Made by a program: the position numbers and the translations under genes. 64,000 nt of DNA from Watersipora subatra. Lineage: Eukaryota; Bryozoa; Gymnolaemata; Cheilostomatida; Watersiporidae. The notes below the pieces were generated by a model. It had not been told where the DNA came from, did no database searches, and worked only from the letters and a program-made list of their open reading frames with translations. Below are positions 35,451 through 48,184 of this stretch, in pieces. Location of the stretch: assembly GCF_963576615.1 (NCBI RefSeq), contig NC_088715.1, positions 27,889,463-27,953,462 of the forward strand. Reading direction: 5' to 3'. Each line of letters starts with the position of its first letter. The first letter of the stretch is position 1.

Positions 35451-35897
35451 CCCAAAAAGATAAAAAATGAGATTTTTCGTGCATCGAAGCTAGAAGAGTG
35501 AAATAGATGAGAAAATCTTTGAAGTTGGTTAAGAGACAATAATTTCAAGATAATTAAAGGAAAATTGTTTGACCACAAGAAAAAACTGTTTAAATAGAAA
35601 AATTTTTGGAGACAGCTGAGTGAAAGAGGTTTTTTAATTGGTTCAGAGGTTGTTTTTAATTGATTGTCCGGTAGTTAATATTATAGCTGAATGGCTCTCT
35701 TCGCCACGCCAAAAAGAAACAGTGAGCTGCGATGTCTCAAAACATCTCAAAATAGCTGTTTGACATACTGCATATTTGAACCAAAAAGGTTTAACTTTGG
35801 TGAGTACGCCTATAGAACTCTCGCTATGTAGCCACAAAGAATAGCGATAAAGTTTATGTTAACATTTAAATAGCTTATTTAGCAGTAGTAAGGTATT

Positions 35898-35942
35898 TGT
35901 GTAAAGTACCTGCTGAAAGTACAACTATCAGCAGGTACTTTA
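35898..35942. repeat. Perfect inverted repeat (16-base arms)
   Basis: GTAAAGTACCTGCTGA and its reverse complement are separated by about 12 bases. Part of the right arm is repeated once more downstream (CAGCAGGTAC). It could form a hairpin; no gene nearby explains it. Confidence 0.7.
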
Positions 35943-36339
35943 CAGCAGGTACTAATGCTAAATATGCATGGCACCTGTTTAGCCTTATTTAGAAAGGATA
36001 AAAAGCAGGTAAACCTCATGCCTGGAATTTTTGGTCACATCTATGCTCACGTTTGCTTGACCAGCAGATCTTTTAACTCAAGCAGGCATTTAACTTAAAG
36101 GTTGACTTGCAATAAACTTCACATTACAGTTATTTGGTGTTAAAAGATTCACCATGTCTTACTCTGTTGTGTTGTAGGTGCAAAATATGTGGAAATGTGA
36201 TTACAAGCTCTTAAATGCTCAAAAACGAAGAGCCGCAGTAGATTGCAATCTCTTTATTTCGGTGGCGCAGCCATGAAATTTGGTTATTTTCTTGTCACAT
36301 GATGTTCAATATTTTTTTGCAAAACTCTGCAACTTAATG

Positions 36340-36545
36340 ATGCAACTAATAATGCGGTTGGAGATTGATAGAGTTTGTAGGAGTGGGTTCAAATCCCAAT
36401 ACATATTTCTGTAAATAAACTTACATCCGTACAAGTTTTGAGTGCAAAGCAGTACGACACTCCCCGGAGCTAGTTGGGTTACCCTTCCCTCTGTCAGCAA
36501 GTCATTTTTAGACACTGACCGCCCTGCTTTGGTGCAACACTTCTT
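36340..36545 (+). mobile_element. Degenerate tRNA-Leu-type SINE
   Basis: A decayed tRNA-like head ends in B box GGGTTCAAATCCC. The tail is shared with the sequence after the tRNA-Leu at 35210. The head no longer folds. Confidence 0.5.
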
Positions 36546-36876
36546 ATAAAGAAACCTTTGAACCTTTTCAACTTAATAGATCGGAGTCATGGTTACTGGC
36601 ATCTATAGAAATGTTCAGCTCTCCATCGACAACGTTGCTGTTTTGGTGAGTGTACAATGCAACAGTTTCTCAAAGTGGCAGACAAAATGTAACAAGTTAT
36701 GTTTGCTTCTGAGCACCTGATAGCTGGAACCACGTTGCATTTGTATTGCTATGGTTGATACATCAACAATGAGCACCCTTGAGCTTGCTAGCAAATGACA
36801 AGAAACTATAGCATCAATACAATAGGATTGTGGGTATATTTTTTGATAAACAATGTATTCATGTCAAAATAGCTTT

Positions 36877-36882
36877 TTTAAT
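36877..36882 (-). terminator. Possible poly(A) signal ATTAAA of the distal IgGFc-type gene
   Basis: A minus-strand ATTAAA lies about 50 bases past the stop at 36934. No AATAAA is closer. Confidence 0.4.
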
Positions 36883-36933
36883 AACCATTAAAATATTCAT
36901 CTACAACAATTATTAAGAGGTAACAAACAACAT

Positions 36934-39900
36934 TCATTGGTTTCCTAATGGCACGCAATAACTCTCCCTGTCAGCGACTCCAACCAAGTAACCAGAGAAC
37001 TTAACACTAGGGTTGATGTTTATAATCTCATAAGTACCGAGACCGGGTTTTTGGATGATCAGGTCAATAGCAACATAGTTCGACCCAAGAATTGTTCTAC
37101 GACGATAGGTACGGAGCTTGGCTACTGTACTCGCGTCTATAATATCTGGGTTACTGCCAACCGACATCCCGTTCACTCTGATACCTGTAAGTGCCAAGAG
37201 GATCAAGCTAAACAAATGATAATATGTTTCAGTGTAAGGGGAACATAACTGACACCTGAGCCACATCATTGATACAATTAGAGTTTGTGAAGTAAAATCA
37301 GGAAGCAGATAAACTGGTAGTAGTCACTTGTGTAGTCATTCCTGGAGGCCAGGAATGCCTGATGGTTGAACAGTGCTAAGTTGTGTTATCTCTGGTTAAG
37401 GTTTATGAAAATATCATTGGTCTGTAAGTCATGAGCAAGTTTCTGCATAAAATTTTATTCAGCTGTATTTGAAAAGGTGGTTAAACAATAGTTTAAACAA
37501 GAAAAACGCAGCCACGCAATTCTTGTGACAAAGAAAATTTAAGAAATTAACGCGCTTAGTGTTCAGCAAAAACAGTTACAATGTTTCATTTTACAAGATC
37601 GCAGTTACTGCGATTCGAAGGTGCTTAAAAGTAAGTCAAAGTAGCAAGGAGTTTTATATTATTCGCATTGTATATTATTTACTATATTATTTGATTATTA
37701 TAATATGTTTATACCATTAATATAAATGAATATTTATATTAATAATTATGATATATATTTGTAATATTTGGCGGTTGTCAACTAACCATTTTCGGTTTGC
37801 TGTGGAGTAATGATGGTGAGATAGTTCTTGAAGTGTTCACCATCTTTGTATGACCCTCGACTGTATAAAGGAGTTACCACTGTAGTCTTATTGGTGTACA
37901 ACTCTTCTGGAAGGACTACATGCCAACATGGGTCCGCTGGTTCACGGTTATAAGCAGATGCTTGCGATTTGACAATTTGCATCACCAAAACCGGCCTATA
38001 ATATAATGAATAATAAAATTTATTACATTAATTACATTACATTAATACATCCATACATAATACAACTTAAAATCATAAAACTACGATAGAAAAATCCTGT
38101 GTAAATTACCTTGTCGATGTCAGCAGGAAAGCTAGCATAGTGCCCAAATTAAGATCAACATAACCTCCAGCACGTGCTATGCGTGTCGTTTCCATGTTCC
38201 ACGAGATTACTGTATTATCTTCCTCAGCAACAACCCTGAATATGTCTCCAACAGATCTGTAAAAATAAATAAAAATGAAGCGGCAAATATATCACTACAA
38301 TGAGGTCTAGAGGTAGTCAGTTGCTACTGACCTGAACCAGGTAGGAACTATGTTAAATCTCATCCCCCAAGAGGTCACTGGAGGAATCTGAGAAGCCAGG
38401 TGATCACGCGATTCAGACAGGTCAACTTTGGTTCGTATGTTACCAGAAAACACGGCAACCGGTTTGTTGGCAATTATATGCGATCCAGTGAGATCATCGC
38501 CACTTTGAGCCTGCGAAAACAAAGAATATTTGCCCATCGAAAGCTTCTGACTAAAACTGCGAGACATAAGTTAGATAATTAGACTAGTCATATTTTTAAA
38601 AGCAAGTTGATAGTCATGATGTTTCAAACTTTTTAAACACAATTCCGAGTCTAAAAAATAACTAATATAAATTAAAGGAATAAGTAAACTTGCGTAATAA
38701 AAATTTTTGTTATCGACAGGGACCAAGAAAACTTCAATGTCGTAGCAAGCAAGATGTTTGTAATACTTGATGCTAATCTAATATCAAGTGCAAGTTAGAG
38801 GCTTTAAAACTAATCCAGGTCATCCTACCATTTTTAATATTTGTATACCATGTTGATGGAGCCATAGATCATACCTGGAATACTTGATACTGGGCGAGAT
38901 GAACATTTACATGGCTACGTTCACTCCTGTTCCAAATTATTGGTGTTTTGAGGGCAACTTCCACGATTGTTGTTCCATTCTCAACGGCAATCACAGCAAA
39001 TTGCGTGCGCAAACTGGCTGGAGAAAAACTCACAGAATAATACTCCTTCCCTGTAACACAAAACAAAAAAGAGTGACCATGTTTCTCACCGATGTTTAAA
39101 GCAACGTATCTTCATGATTAGCCTATACCTAATAAACTCTCCTCCAGGACTGTGAACGCATCAGTAGAGTAGGTTTCCTTGTTGATACCCATGACGGTGA
39201 CAGGCTGGTCACATGTCATTACAATAGCCGAGTGTCGTAAATTAGTGCCTCTGGTACGAAGAGAGGAGGCAACGGCAAACTAAAATAAAAATTTGTTTAT
39301 CAAACAATGCATGTGCGTGTTATCCTGGCAGAACAACTGGAAAGAGAAAAAACGGGAACATTCTAGAACTAGCTAGTTCTATCATGATTGCTTCTACGAG
39401 TGAAGCAATCGTAAAAGCGATTATCGTATGTTATCTTTTTAGATATTAGCAAGGATATGGATTTTATATTCATGCATAGATTACAAAGTAACTCGAATAT
39501 GTTTATGTGAGCAATCCCTCAATTATCGTGTAAAATTATCGTGTATGCTTGTTTTTAAAACATAGTGGCACAACAATGTCACCATGTCTTAGCCAAGTGG
39601 CAAGACAACTGAAGGTGCCCAGTTACTGCAGTACAGTTGTAGTGGACGTCATTCTAGTCACCACCAGCAGTTTTCTGGTAATCGAATTGTCAACATGTCA
39701 TTCACATATCGAGTGTTCTAGGGCCTAGACCATGAGGCGGCAGCTACTTATGAAGTGGCATGCTTTTATGCTCTTATAGGCTCTTGTAGGCTGCCATTCC
39801 AAATGTTTATCCTTTAATATAAAACAAGAAAAAATGGCTAATCACAACATCTAGAGCAAATTGAGAGCTTTACCTGTATTTTGTCCGATTTCCTAGCTGG

Positions 39901-42900
39901 GTCGTGGATGACTGTCGTGATGTCATACGTAGGGTCGGCATACCTTTCAGGAGTCTGCATGCGGCACGTGCTTGTCACCTCTCTCATCGGTCCAACATAC
40001 ATTTCCAAGGCGTAGTGCCTCGGATATTCGACCAAGTTCTCCTGAAACGCCTATAACCAAAAGGCTTTCAAAATGAAGCTAACTCTAAAAGACCAAGCTT
40101 GTAAGATAGATGCAAAAGCTAGCACTGTATTTAAATACTGAAGTTGACTTACAAAGATGTACTTGTAACCTGTGGGCTGTAGCCCGAGATCTTCATCCAC
40201 TTTACCATCTCCATCATCATCAACTCCATTAGACATCTCCTCATCAACATTCCCATCACAATCATTGTCTATTTTGTCACCTGGTTTCATTACACCATTG
40301 ACACAGCCCTAAAATCACAAGTATTCATTGAGCTTTTAGGACTGATGGTCCCTGGGGGTAACAAGTACAATTTTTTAGCAGCTTACACTATATTGCGAGG
40401 TGAACCTCATTCCAATGGCACTTCCATAGGTTTCCATGTTTGCCTTGCCATAAAGGAGCGCCATCCAAGTAGCATCTGGGTTCCTGTTGCCGATAAACAT
40501 CTGACCTGTTAAATTTAATCATTAATTTACTTTATAACCTGGGAGCAAATTAAAGTAATTTATTTCAAACATTTCATTTGAAGTTTAGAAACAAACAATA
40601 CAATTTGGCTATCATTGTTTTACCTTGACCTCGTGGAAGTCGAAAAACCAATCCTTCAATATCCAAATTGCCTGACATTGACCTCCAACCTGTCTGAGTG
40701 CCCATGTTTATCTGTCTACCTTCAGTGTCGAGAAGGTAAAGCCCATTTTTAAATCGTCTTCTGACAGTCAAAATTATGTAGTTGTTGAAGGATAGTTGAA
40801 AACCGTGACTTCTGCAAACACAACGGCCAGTGAGCAATGGGTAAGCCGTGGTTCACCCTAAATCATAAGAATCTAAATCATAAGAAAATCACTAAATTAT
40901 AAGAAAGCCTTCATCAAGAACTCACTTCTGGCTGGACAGTGGCGTGACAAATCGGTAATCTCTAGTCCACATGTCTTCAGGAACCACCATGATAACTGAT
41001 GGGCTATTGATCATATTGTTCAGAGGCGCCGACTTTGTAATTTGCATCACAAGAACTGGCTTGTCAGCCTGCAAAATCATAATATGCCATTCAAATTCTC
41101 TAGTTGCTATTCACAGAGCTTGCTTACTATTTACTGTTACCAAGTAATGCTGCTTTTACCAATCTCACTAGGTTTACTAAAATTATATCCATTATCTGTA
41201 TTGTATCAAAAAGTTATGATTACTATAGTCAGTCAACTTTTTAGTACTTCTATTATTATGATCAAATTCATGATCAATATTAGCGATTTATCTTTATCCA
41301 TTATCTCGTACAATTATAAATTATATAACTATGTAGAAGATTGCTTTGTGCTAAGCTCAAACTCGGTCACACCCGGATAAATAGACCGACAGTCTTTCTG
41401 TTTCCATATTTATTATCAACATTATCGAACAATGATATAAACATTACCTCTATATGAATTGGAAATGAGTTGTTCATGAAGATTTCTCGATGGTCACCTC
41501 GTTGCAGAGTGAAGGAAATTTCACGAGGAATTTGGGAGTCGTCATAATAGAAGAATGTCAACTGGCTGTTATCCTCTTTTGCTATGATCTTGAACAAGTC
41601 GCCGTCATTGCTTTGGCCTAAATGAAAAGTTATGAAATGTGGAAACGTTTTTAAAACTTGGAACCGAACTTGGACCTTCAACCTCGTGGATACATACCAG
41701 TAGTTGCCATTGTGGCAAACGCTTTCCCCCAAGAGTTGGTAGGAAGGAGCTGCTCCACAAGATGGCTTGCAGAGATTTCTTGAGCTGGTACCCGAGCTCG
41801 AACATTACCAGAGAAAAATGAGAAGGGGGTGCCATCTGCAGTGTACACTCGGGTCCCGGTTATATCATCTACCGACTGAACCTCGAGAACTTGAAAGCTT
41901 TGGAGCATCACAGTGACTGTTGTCTGCAAAAATGGATTATAACTATTACAGAATCTGCTTTAAAAAGATGTAAACCTGGAAATATTTTATAAGCAATACT
42001 TACAGGGCCTACAATCTCTGGCACAGTTTCTATCCCGTGCATGGTGATACCACTGCGTACATCGATATTGATCCTGGTATTGTTCTGTACAGCCACGACT
42101 GCCAACTGACATCTATCCTCAGCGAGGACAATCGGACTGTTGCAGAACGCGTAGTACTCGCTTCCCAACACATCGACTGGAAGGGCAAAGAAGCTATCTG
42201 TGGAATACTTATTCTTGCTGATTCCATAAACAGCGACTGGCCGATTAGAAACGATGTTAATGCCCTTGTTCGAAATAGTTGACCGGCCAATCAGGGTGCT
42301 GTCTGCTGAAGTTTGTTTCATGTTAGAGCTTATAGGGAGTTGGATCACACTCCCTTTACTGGCGGCAACATCTTTAAACTGCAAGAGACAATTGCTATAA
42401 TGTAAACCGAAAATTTCAGTGTTGGAGCAAAGCAATGCTATGATGCCTCCATACTCACCATTGGAGCACCGGGGCCATCGTACATTGGTGAGGTGACCGT
42501 TAAAACAGTACCATCCTCCATCGATGCTATGTACAGCTCAACCTGATCGGCAAAGCTTGCAGTCGACATGTCGCGCACTACATTCGACATAAAGCCAACA
42601 ACGAAGTGTGTTCCAGACGCATCTTTGTAGGTGGGAGGTATGAAATCACCTGCAAGCATAGCATCGGACAGTAATTTTCGGTTATGACAAAATACACAAA
42701 ATATGCAGCTATAACGAGACTTACTTTTACAATCTTCATCGACAAGTCCATCCTTATCGTCGTCTTTCTGGTTGCCACAGATTTCTTCATCGACAACATT
42801 GTCGCAATCGTTGTCAATGCCATCACCGACCTTGAGCATGTCCGTTTCTTCACAACCAAACAAATTGAACCGATAGCCCAAAGTTGAAGCAAATGATTCT

Positions 42901-45718
42901 CGATCTTTGGCTCCGTATCCGATAGCCATAAACTTCTAAAATATAACAATAAACTGTAGCAGTTAGGCAACTCGTTAAAATAAATTGGACATCTTGTAAA
43001 TGTCTTGTAAACTTCTACTTGATGTGGACATGTACTTACAGCTCCATTCATAACAAAGCGGTGCATTCTGCTCGGGTTAACAGCCACTGCACCAGCGATA
43101 AAAGGCAAAGCTCGGCTTTTAGAGACGCTACTCAGCGATGTCAAATCTGCACGGACACCATCTACCATCAAATTTAGAACTTGGTCATCAGGAACTGCCA
43201 CCAAAGCCCACACTTTTTGGTAGTCATGTTCTTCAGCATCTCGAAACCTTGGCATCAGGAACTCGCCAGCAAACTGTTCGACACTTGGCAGAATATACAT
43301 GGATGGATCCGCGGGATCATATATCCCAGATTCGCGACCATCTTGTGAGCGAACGAAGACAGCAACTAGTATCGCCTTCTGCGCTCGTATATGCGTCAAT
43401 TCTGACAACTCTAGAGTCAGTGGTGATTCTGGCAAATAAAGCATTCAATGAGACAAAATAGAACACAACTACCAATTTGAGGCACACACAGATGAAGACT
43501 TGCCAAATCATCAGCTCATGCTGCAGTTCACATGTTTACTTTGTTCGATATATTGTGCTTATCTACATATATAAATTCAAATTCAGCCGCCATGATTTTT
43601 CGTTTTTGGAAATAACTATTTTTTATATGAATGTTCTAAAAATGTTTTTTTGAAAAATTAAATAACCTTGCAAGTGGTTGAAGTAGCCCAGCACCATGAC
43701 TAGTTTGACTAACAGTCACATAGAAGATAAGACGCAACACTTACTTCCAATAATTATCTGCCGCGTACGAGTTTCAGATATGAACTCTATGCGCGTTCCT
43801 TCCGACAATGCTATCATTTTCAAGACATCACCTTTTACTGCCCTTGGTGTAGGCACATATATAAAATCTTTACCCCATCTATGCGTTCCAGGTACCTGAA
43901 AGAGCAAGGAACATTGCAGGAGACCATGATAGAAGGCATAATCCTTTGTTCACTATAAAAAATTAGCTCAGTAACTCCGTAACAAAATTAGAATTCGTAC
44001 CTGCTCAACTAGATGGTCGCGAGATGTCTCATTATAGTCATTGAATGTTCGAACATTTCCTGTGAATACAGCTACACGACGACTAGATTGAATCATTACT
44101 CCAGTAAGATCTCCAGCAGATTGTGCGAGATAGCTATTCTCAGGCTTGAGCTCGAAGGTGAAGGACTCTCCTAAAACAAAAATGATGAAACCATAAAACA
44201 AGATACATTTTAGTAATTCGGTAACAGGACAGATGAATCTACACTCATACCGTTGCTGTATCGTAGGCCATTGTAGTCCACTGTGATCGTTTCTCCACGT
44301 CGTTGGGGAATCGTTATTCTGATACTTGTGGTCTCCTAGTAACATTACAAGTTCATTTACATCAGATAATAATCTTGTGTAACTAATGAAAATGGTACAG
44401 TATTTGTGTATTTGTTACCTTGGCAACAATGGCAAACTGTGTTTGTATGCTCTGCAGAGTGTAAGACATAACGTAATGGACATGATTGTTCAACTCCCAT
44501 GGTATGATGTGGTATGCATCGGCAGAGAATTTTTCTACATTAAAACCTTGCACAGATATTGGCGATTGGGCAAAGATCTCGACTACCTTCCTGGATAAAG
44601 ACCCATCAGCATAAGTGTGCCTAAAACCACAGATGTCATTTGGTATAGTTTAAAATATATAGAGCACTTATCAGTTATGCAATCGGTACCAATTTGCTTT
44701 AAGCAGAAAACTTGCTTTACCAACAGGTGACATTTGAGAAATGGAATTCAATATGGCAGTGAATGATTGTGAGAGATTTTTATGGTCAATTCTTTTATGG
44801 TCAATAATCCCAATCAACTAATGATAACTCCTTTTTTGAAATGGCTGAGCACGCAACACCTGGCTAGCCTGCACAATGCAAGTTTGTTTTATCTAATGTA
44901 AATGTGGGAAAAACCAGCAATCTAAAATGAATAGTAATGTTCGATATATTGTGCTTATCTACATATATAAATTCAAATTCAGCCGCCATGATTTTTCGTT
45001 TTTGGAAATAACTATTTTTTATATGAATGTTCTAAAAATGTTTTTTTGAAAAATTAAATAACCTTGCAAGTGGTTGAAGTAGCCACTTGCAAGGTTATTG
45101 CAAATGGCTTGCAAATAATTACCAACAAAGGCAACGATTACATGTTTTGCTCATGTTTGTATAGGTTTTACATTCCTAACGTAACAATCTAATTTGCATT
45201 ACTCAAAATTATTTAAACAGTTGTACCAAAACATGTATAAAGAATTGATCAAATTAAGTCGATTGGCAATTACCTGATCTTATCGCAAAGCTTGAAGCGA
45301 TGGCAATCTCGAGGAGCGACGAGGTCGACGACAGACTTGGGACAATCGCCGCGATTGTAGTAGGGAATAGTTACATTCACTTCGTTGTTATATGTGCCTT
45401 TGTTGCAGACGTAGAGATCAACTGGGCGCTTCAGCGGGTAATCAACAAAATTGTCAATAAACACCATTCTGAAGTACGTGCCATACGCACTTGCAGCACT
45501 AGTGGCCTGGCCTAAAACAAAGACATCAAAATGTAGATTCAATAAATAATTGTGCATTGGAAATTGCTATGTATTACATACCAAGATAAAGAAATTAAAA
45601 AAAGAAATTAAAAAAAAACAGTTTTATTTACAGAGAACACCGAAAAAAACTATACATACTCACCCTTCACGGTTGAGATAAAGAGCAGACTGAACCAAAC
45701 CATCCGCAAGGCAGCCAT
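36934..45718 (-). CDS. Secreted protein with three IgGFc-binding-N-like modules (distal paralog)
   Basis: 23 exons, 1,452 residues: 45718-45664, 45511-45274, 44620-44419, 44335-44251, 44170-44001, 43895-43745, 43428-43040, 42935-42725, 42649-42459, 42378-42004, 41923-41698, 41617-41448, 41068-40926, 40811-40624, 40505-40387, 40308-40153, 40050-39874, 39279-39129, 39050-38875, 38510-38332, 38256-38110, 37995-37787, 37184-36934. All introns are GT-AG with consistent phases. The ATG at 45718 has A at -3 and G at +4; an in-frame ATG six bases upstream is weaker. Signal peptide: MAALRMVWFSLLFISTVKG. Three modules repeat VFTGNVR/FFSGNVR/VFSGNIR with RDHLVEQ or variants, and two Asp-rich segments (DNDCDNVVDEE, DNDCDGNVDEE with DDDGDGKVDED) lie between. 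Compared with the proximal gene, 15 internal exons have the same length, and an intron splits the first VEQ-V site. An extracellular, mucus- or adhesion-type role is inferred from the family. Confidence 0.85.
43542..43688. repeat. 147-bp identical intronic repeat, copy 1
   Basis: It is identical base for base to 44938-45084, 1,396 bases away in the same gene. It lies in the intron between exons 6 and 7 of the distal gene and starts TGTTCGATATATTG. The intron DNA around it is not similar, so it is a recent copied insertion. Confidence 0.9.
44938..45099. repeat. 147-bp identical intronic repeat, copy 2, ending in a hairpin
   Basis: It lies in intron 2 of the distal gene. Its last part forms a perfect 17-base inverted repeat (AATAACCTTGCAAGTGG, arms 45057-45073 and 45083-45099, 9-base loop). 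Copy 1 has only the left arm. This may be a small mobile repeat end. Confidence 0.85.
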
Positions 45719-45789
45719 GGTCATGGAAACCAAAGCCAACAAGCACTCCCTTCCTTAGACAGCTCAACCCAACTGACCTACCCAGCAGC

Positions 45790-45824
45790 AACTGAATTAC
45801 ACTCAGCAAAACTTGTGATTTTAT
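45790..45824 (-). promoter_or_regulatory. Core promoter of the distal IgGFc-type gene
   Basis: A TATA-like CATAAAATC (ATAAAA at 45824-45819) lies 31 bases from the A of an initiator TTCAGTTGC (45796-45788). The predicted start is about 45793 with a 75-base 5' UTR. The initiator matches that of the paralog. Confidence 0.5.
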
Positions 45825-46682
45825 GGGAAACTTAGCTGGCGTAAGCCGTAGGCTTGTTTAAGTATAGCGGGATTATCTAGCATTTAGAAAAAGTGAAGCT
45901 TCCTGATGAAGTACATGCTCATTGGATGAATCAAATTAAAGGCTAAGTGAAATGATAAATAGGGGAAACTAAAAAGCTATCCGTGAAAGATTGACAATTC
46001 CAACCTGGGAAAATGATTGAGACTTTGCAATTGCATAACACATCTTACAACAGAATCCTATAGCTTGTGGTTTGTCACGAGCACACAAATATTCTTGAGC
46101 AAGTTGAGTATGAATTCTCGTTTTTCTGCATCATCTTTGTGGACAATAAAAATATAAATGACGGAAAAGAAACTAAGAAAAAAGAGGAATGCAGATTTGA
46201 TGGCAAAATGTCCACAAATCTTCACAACAAGGTAGTATTGCATCAGCAAAAACATGAGTAAGGCTACTTGAAGCTCAGAATAGCTTATAGTTTCTGTTTG
46301 GCGCATTGCCACATAAATAGTATATGACAGCTTTTCGTGCTAGATATTTCAGGTATAGAAATTACCTTCACTTTTGTTAGTACTATTTTATTTTTAACTG
46401 ACAGTCACAAATAAAAATACTCAACAAAAGAGTGGTGATCAGGTCTATTTTATGCATCTATTGCGATCAGGTGCGTCTATTGCTTTAGTTTCATTGAAAA
46501 TAATGAAGGCTCTTGTGTCTCTAGATATTTCTAGCTTAAGATAACCATGGACCAAGTTGTGGTGTTAACACTGTGTACATACTTAGTCACACTGGTACAG
46601 GCAGTCACTATACATGGAAAATACATTTCCAGTCGCGTGCTGAATCTATATACTGGGGTTATACATACTGATGAAAAAACCA
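45825..46682. other. Gene-free upstream region
   Basis: Short frames on both strands around 46058-46312 have no family signature. No element ends were found. Confidence 0.35.
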
Positions 46683-46755
46683 AGCCACCAATGAGGATCG
46701 AACTCATGACCTCCTGTTTACTAGACAGGCGCTCTAGCCACTGAGCTATGGCGGC
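46683..46755 (-). tRNA. tRNA-Thr (anticodon AGT), copy 1
   Basis: Read on the minus strand it has acceptor GCCGCCA/TGGTGGC, D stem GCTC/GAGC, anticodon stem CCTGT/ACAGG with loop CTAGTAA (anticodon AGT), and T arm ATGAG-TTCGATC-CTCAT, with no CCA encoded. A run of T (TTTTTT) follows on the minus strand, a Pol III terminator. The gene body is identical to the copy at 58449. The plus-strand open frame over it is not a gene. Confidence 0.92.
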
Positions 46756-47400
46756 ACATGCTATTGATTACTATTGGATAAAAAATAACTCTATAGTCAT
46801 GCTCAATGTATTATTTAACTTAGGAACTATAATTCAAAATTCAGGACTACAGCTACTCTGCGAAATATTTCTTATGCTAGTATTTCAGAGAACCTAATAA
46901 ATAGGAAAGGTAATAACAATAAATAGGATTATTTTTACCTTTATATTAAAAACTCTACAAATGCTCGAAATTATAAAAAATCAAATGACTCCCATTTATG
47001 AGTTTAAAATTCCACCAACCTTATTGAAATTACTATTATTTATACTACAAATAATCACAGTTACTCTCCTGGATACAAGTTATAAATATGTGACATAAAC
47101 CTACAAGATGCACCCTTAGTAAAGCGATAGACGCTCGTCATTAGGATGAACATGAGCTGCAAGCCCAAGCTATCACCCATAGAGTTATCTCCCCCTAGAG
47201 TGATAACTCTATGCTATCACCATTAGTAAGATTTTTCATTGGTTACTTATAAATTCAAACTTCCGCTCGATCATCTTACAAAACTTAAACTCAAAACTCA
47301 ACCTTACTACACAAACTTTCCAACCTCCATATATTATGTAAAACATGAGCATATCTTTGACTTTACACCGGAAATTATTTTAACTGTTCAATATGGCATA
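46756..47400. other. Gene-free DNA with a short hairpin
   Basis: CATAGAGTTATC and its inverse lie at 47170-47206 around a C-rich loop. Nothing else is recognised. Confidence 0.35.
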
Positions 47401-47520
47401 AAACATTGCGGTTTTGTGAGAAATGTTGCGGTTTTGTGAAAAACGCTGCGGTTTTGTGAGAAACATTGCGGTTTTGTGAGAAACGTTGCGGTTTTGTCAG
47501 AAGCATTGCGGTTTTTTCGA
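47401..47520. repeat. Tandem array, six 20-bp units
   Basis: The unit is AAACATTGCGGTTTTGTGAG with small changes per copy, in exact 20-base register across 120 bases. Confidence 0.9.
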
Positions 47521-48184
47521 TTTCTTCCCAAATGAGTTCATCAATCTTCTATAATGAAAAAGGAACTGCACAAACTGATCTGATTGGCTGCTGGGGTTAA
47601 ACATTGGTTTGAAAGTTCTATAAGTTCGAACTGTAATTCAACCAATTTTTAAAATATTTTTTTATTTATTATATCTTTTTAGTTATGGCCACGTGCCCTG
47701 ATTTGCTGAAATCTGAATTGGACAGTGAAATAAATTATGATCAAATCAGATAAAACCACTAAGCTGAAATTGCACCGATGTAGCAATTTTTTTTAATTTA
47801 TCAGCCAATCAAAACTTTTGCAAAATCTGCTCGATGATTGGCTAATGTACAATCAGCTTTGCAGCTGGCACACACAAAAACCCTTTAATTGCTCGAGAAC
47901 AAATCACCTGGCACCACAGCGAGGTTATTCATGTTCATCATGTCACTCCATACTCTACTGGCGAGCTCTGGTGAGGGTGGAGACAACTAGCTGTAATGGA
48001 ACTGCGTACATATAGTCTGACCTGATAGAACCCACAATCCAATTAAAAAGCTGTTTGAAACCGAATTGTTTAAATTCTAAAATGGTTATATACTTTAGAA
48101 ATTATATAAACTAATACGCTGGCTGTTTTTTGCACTGTGAGAGCTCGTCAGGTTTAATCAGTATGTCCATGATTTTTTCATGAT
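47521..48184. other. Gene-free A+T-rich DNA
   Basis: I see no gene, element ends or repeats that I can support. Confidence 0.35.

Noticed and set aside
46547-46744. Plus-strand frame ending at the tRNA-Thr
   Set aside because: Its last third is the antisense of the tRNA gene; no other support.
47401-47520. CRISPR-like regular spacing of TTGCGGTTTTGTGAG
   Set aside because: The units are contiguous 20-base tandem repeats with no unique spacers, in animal DNA.
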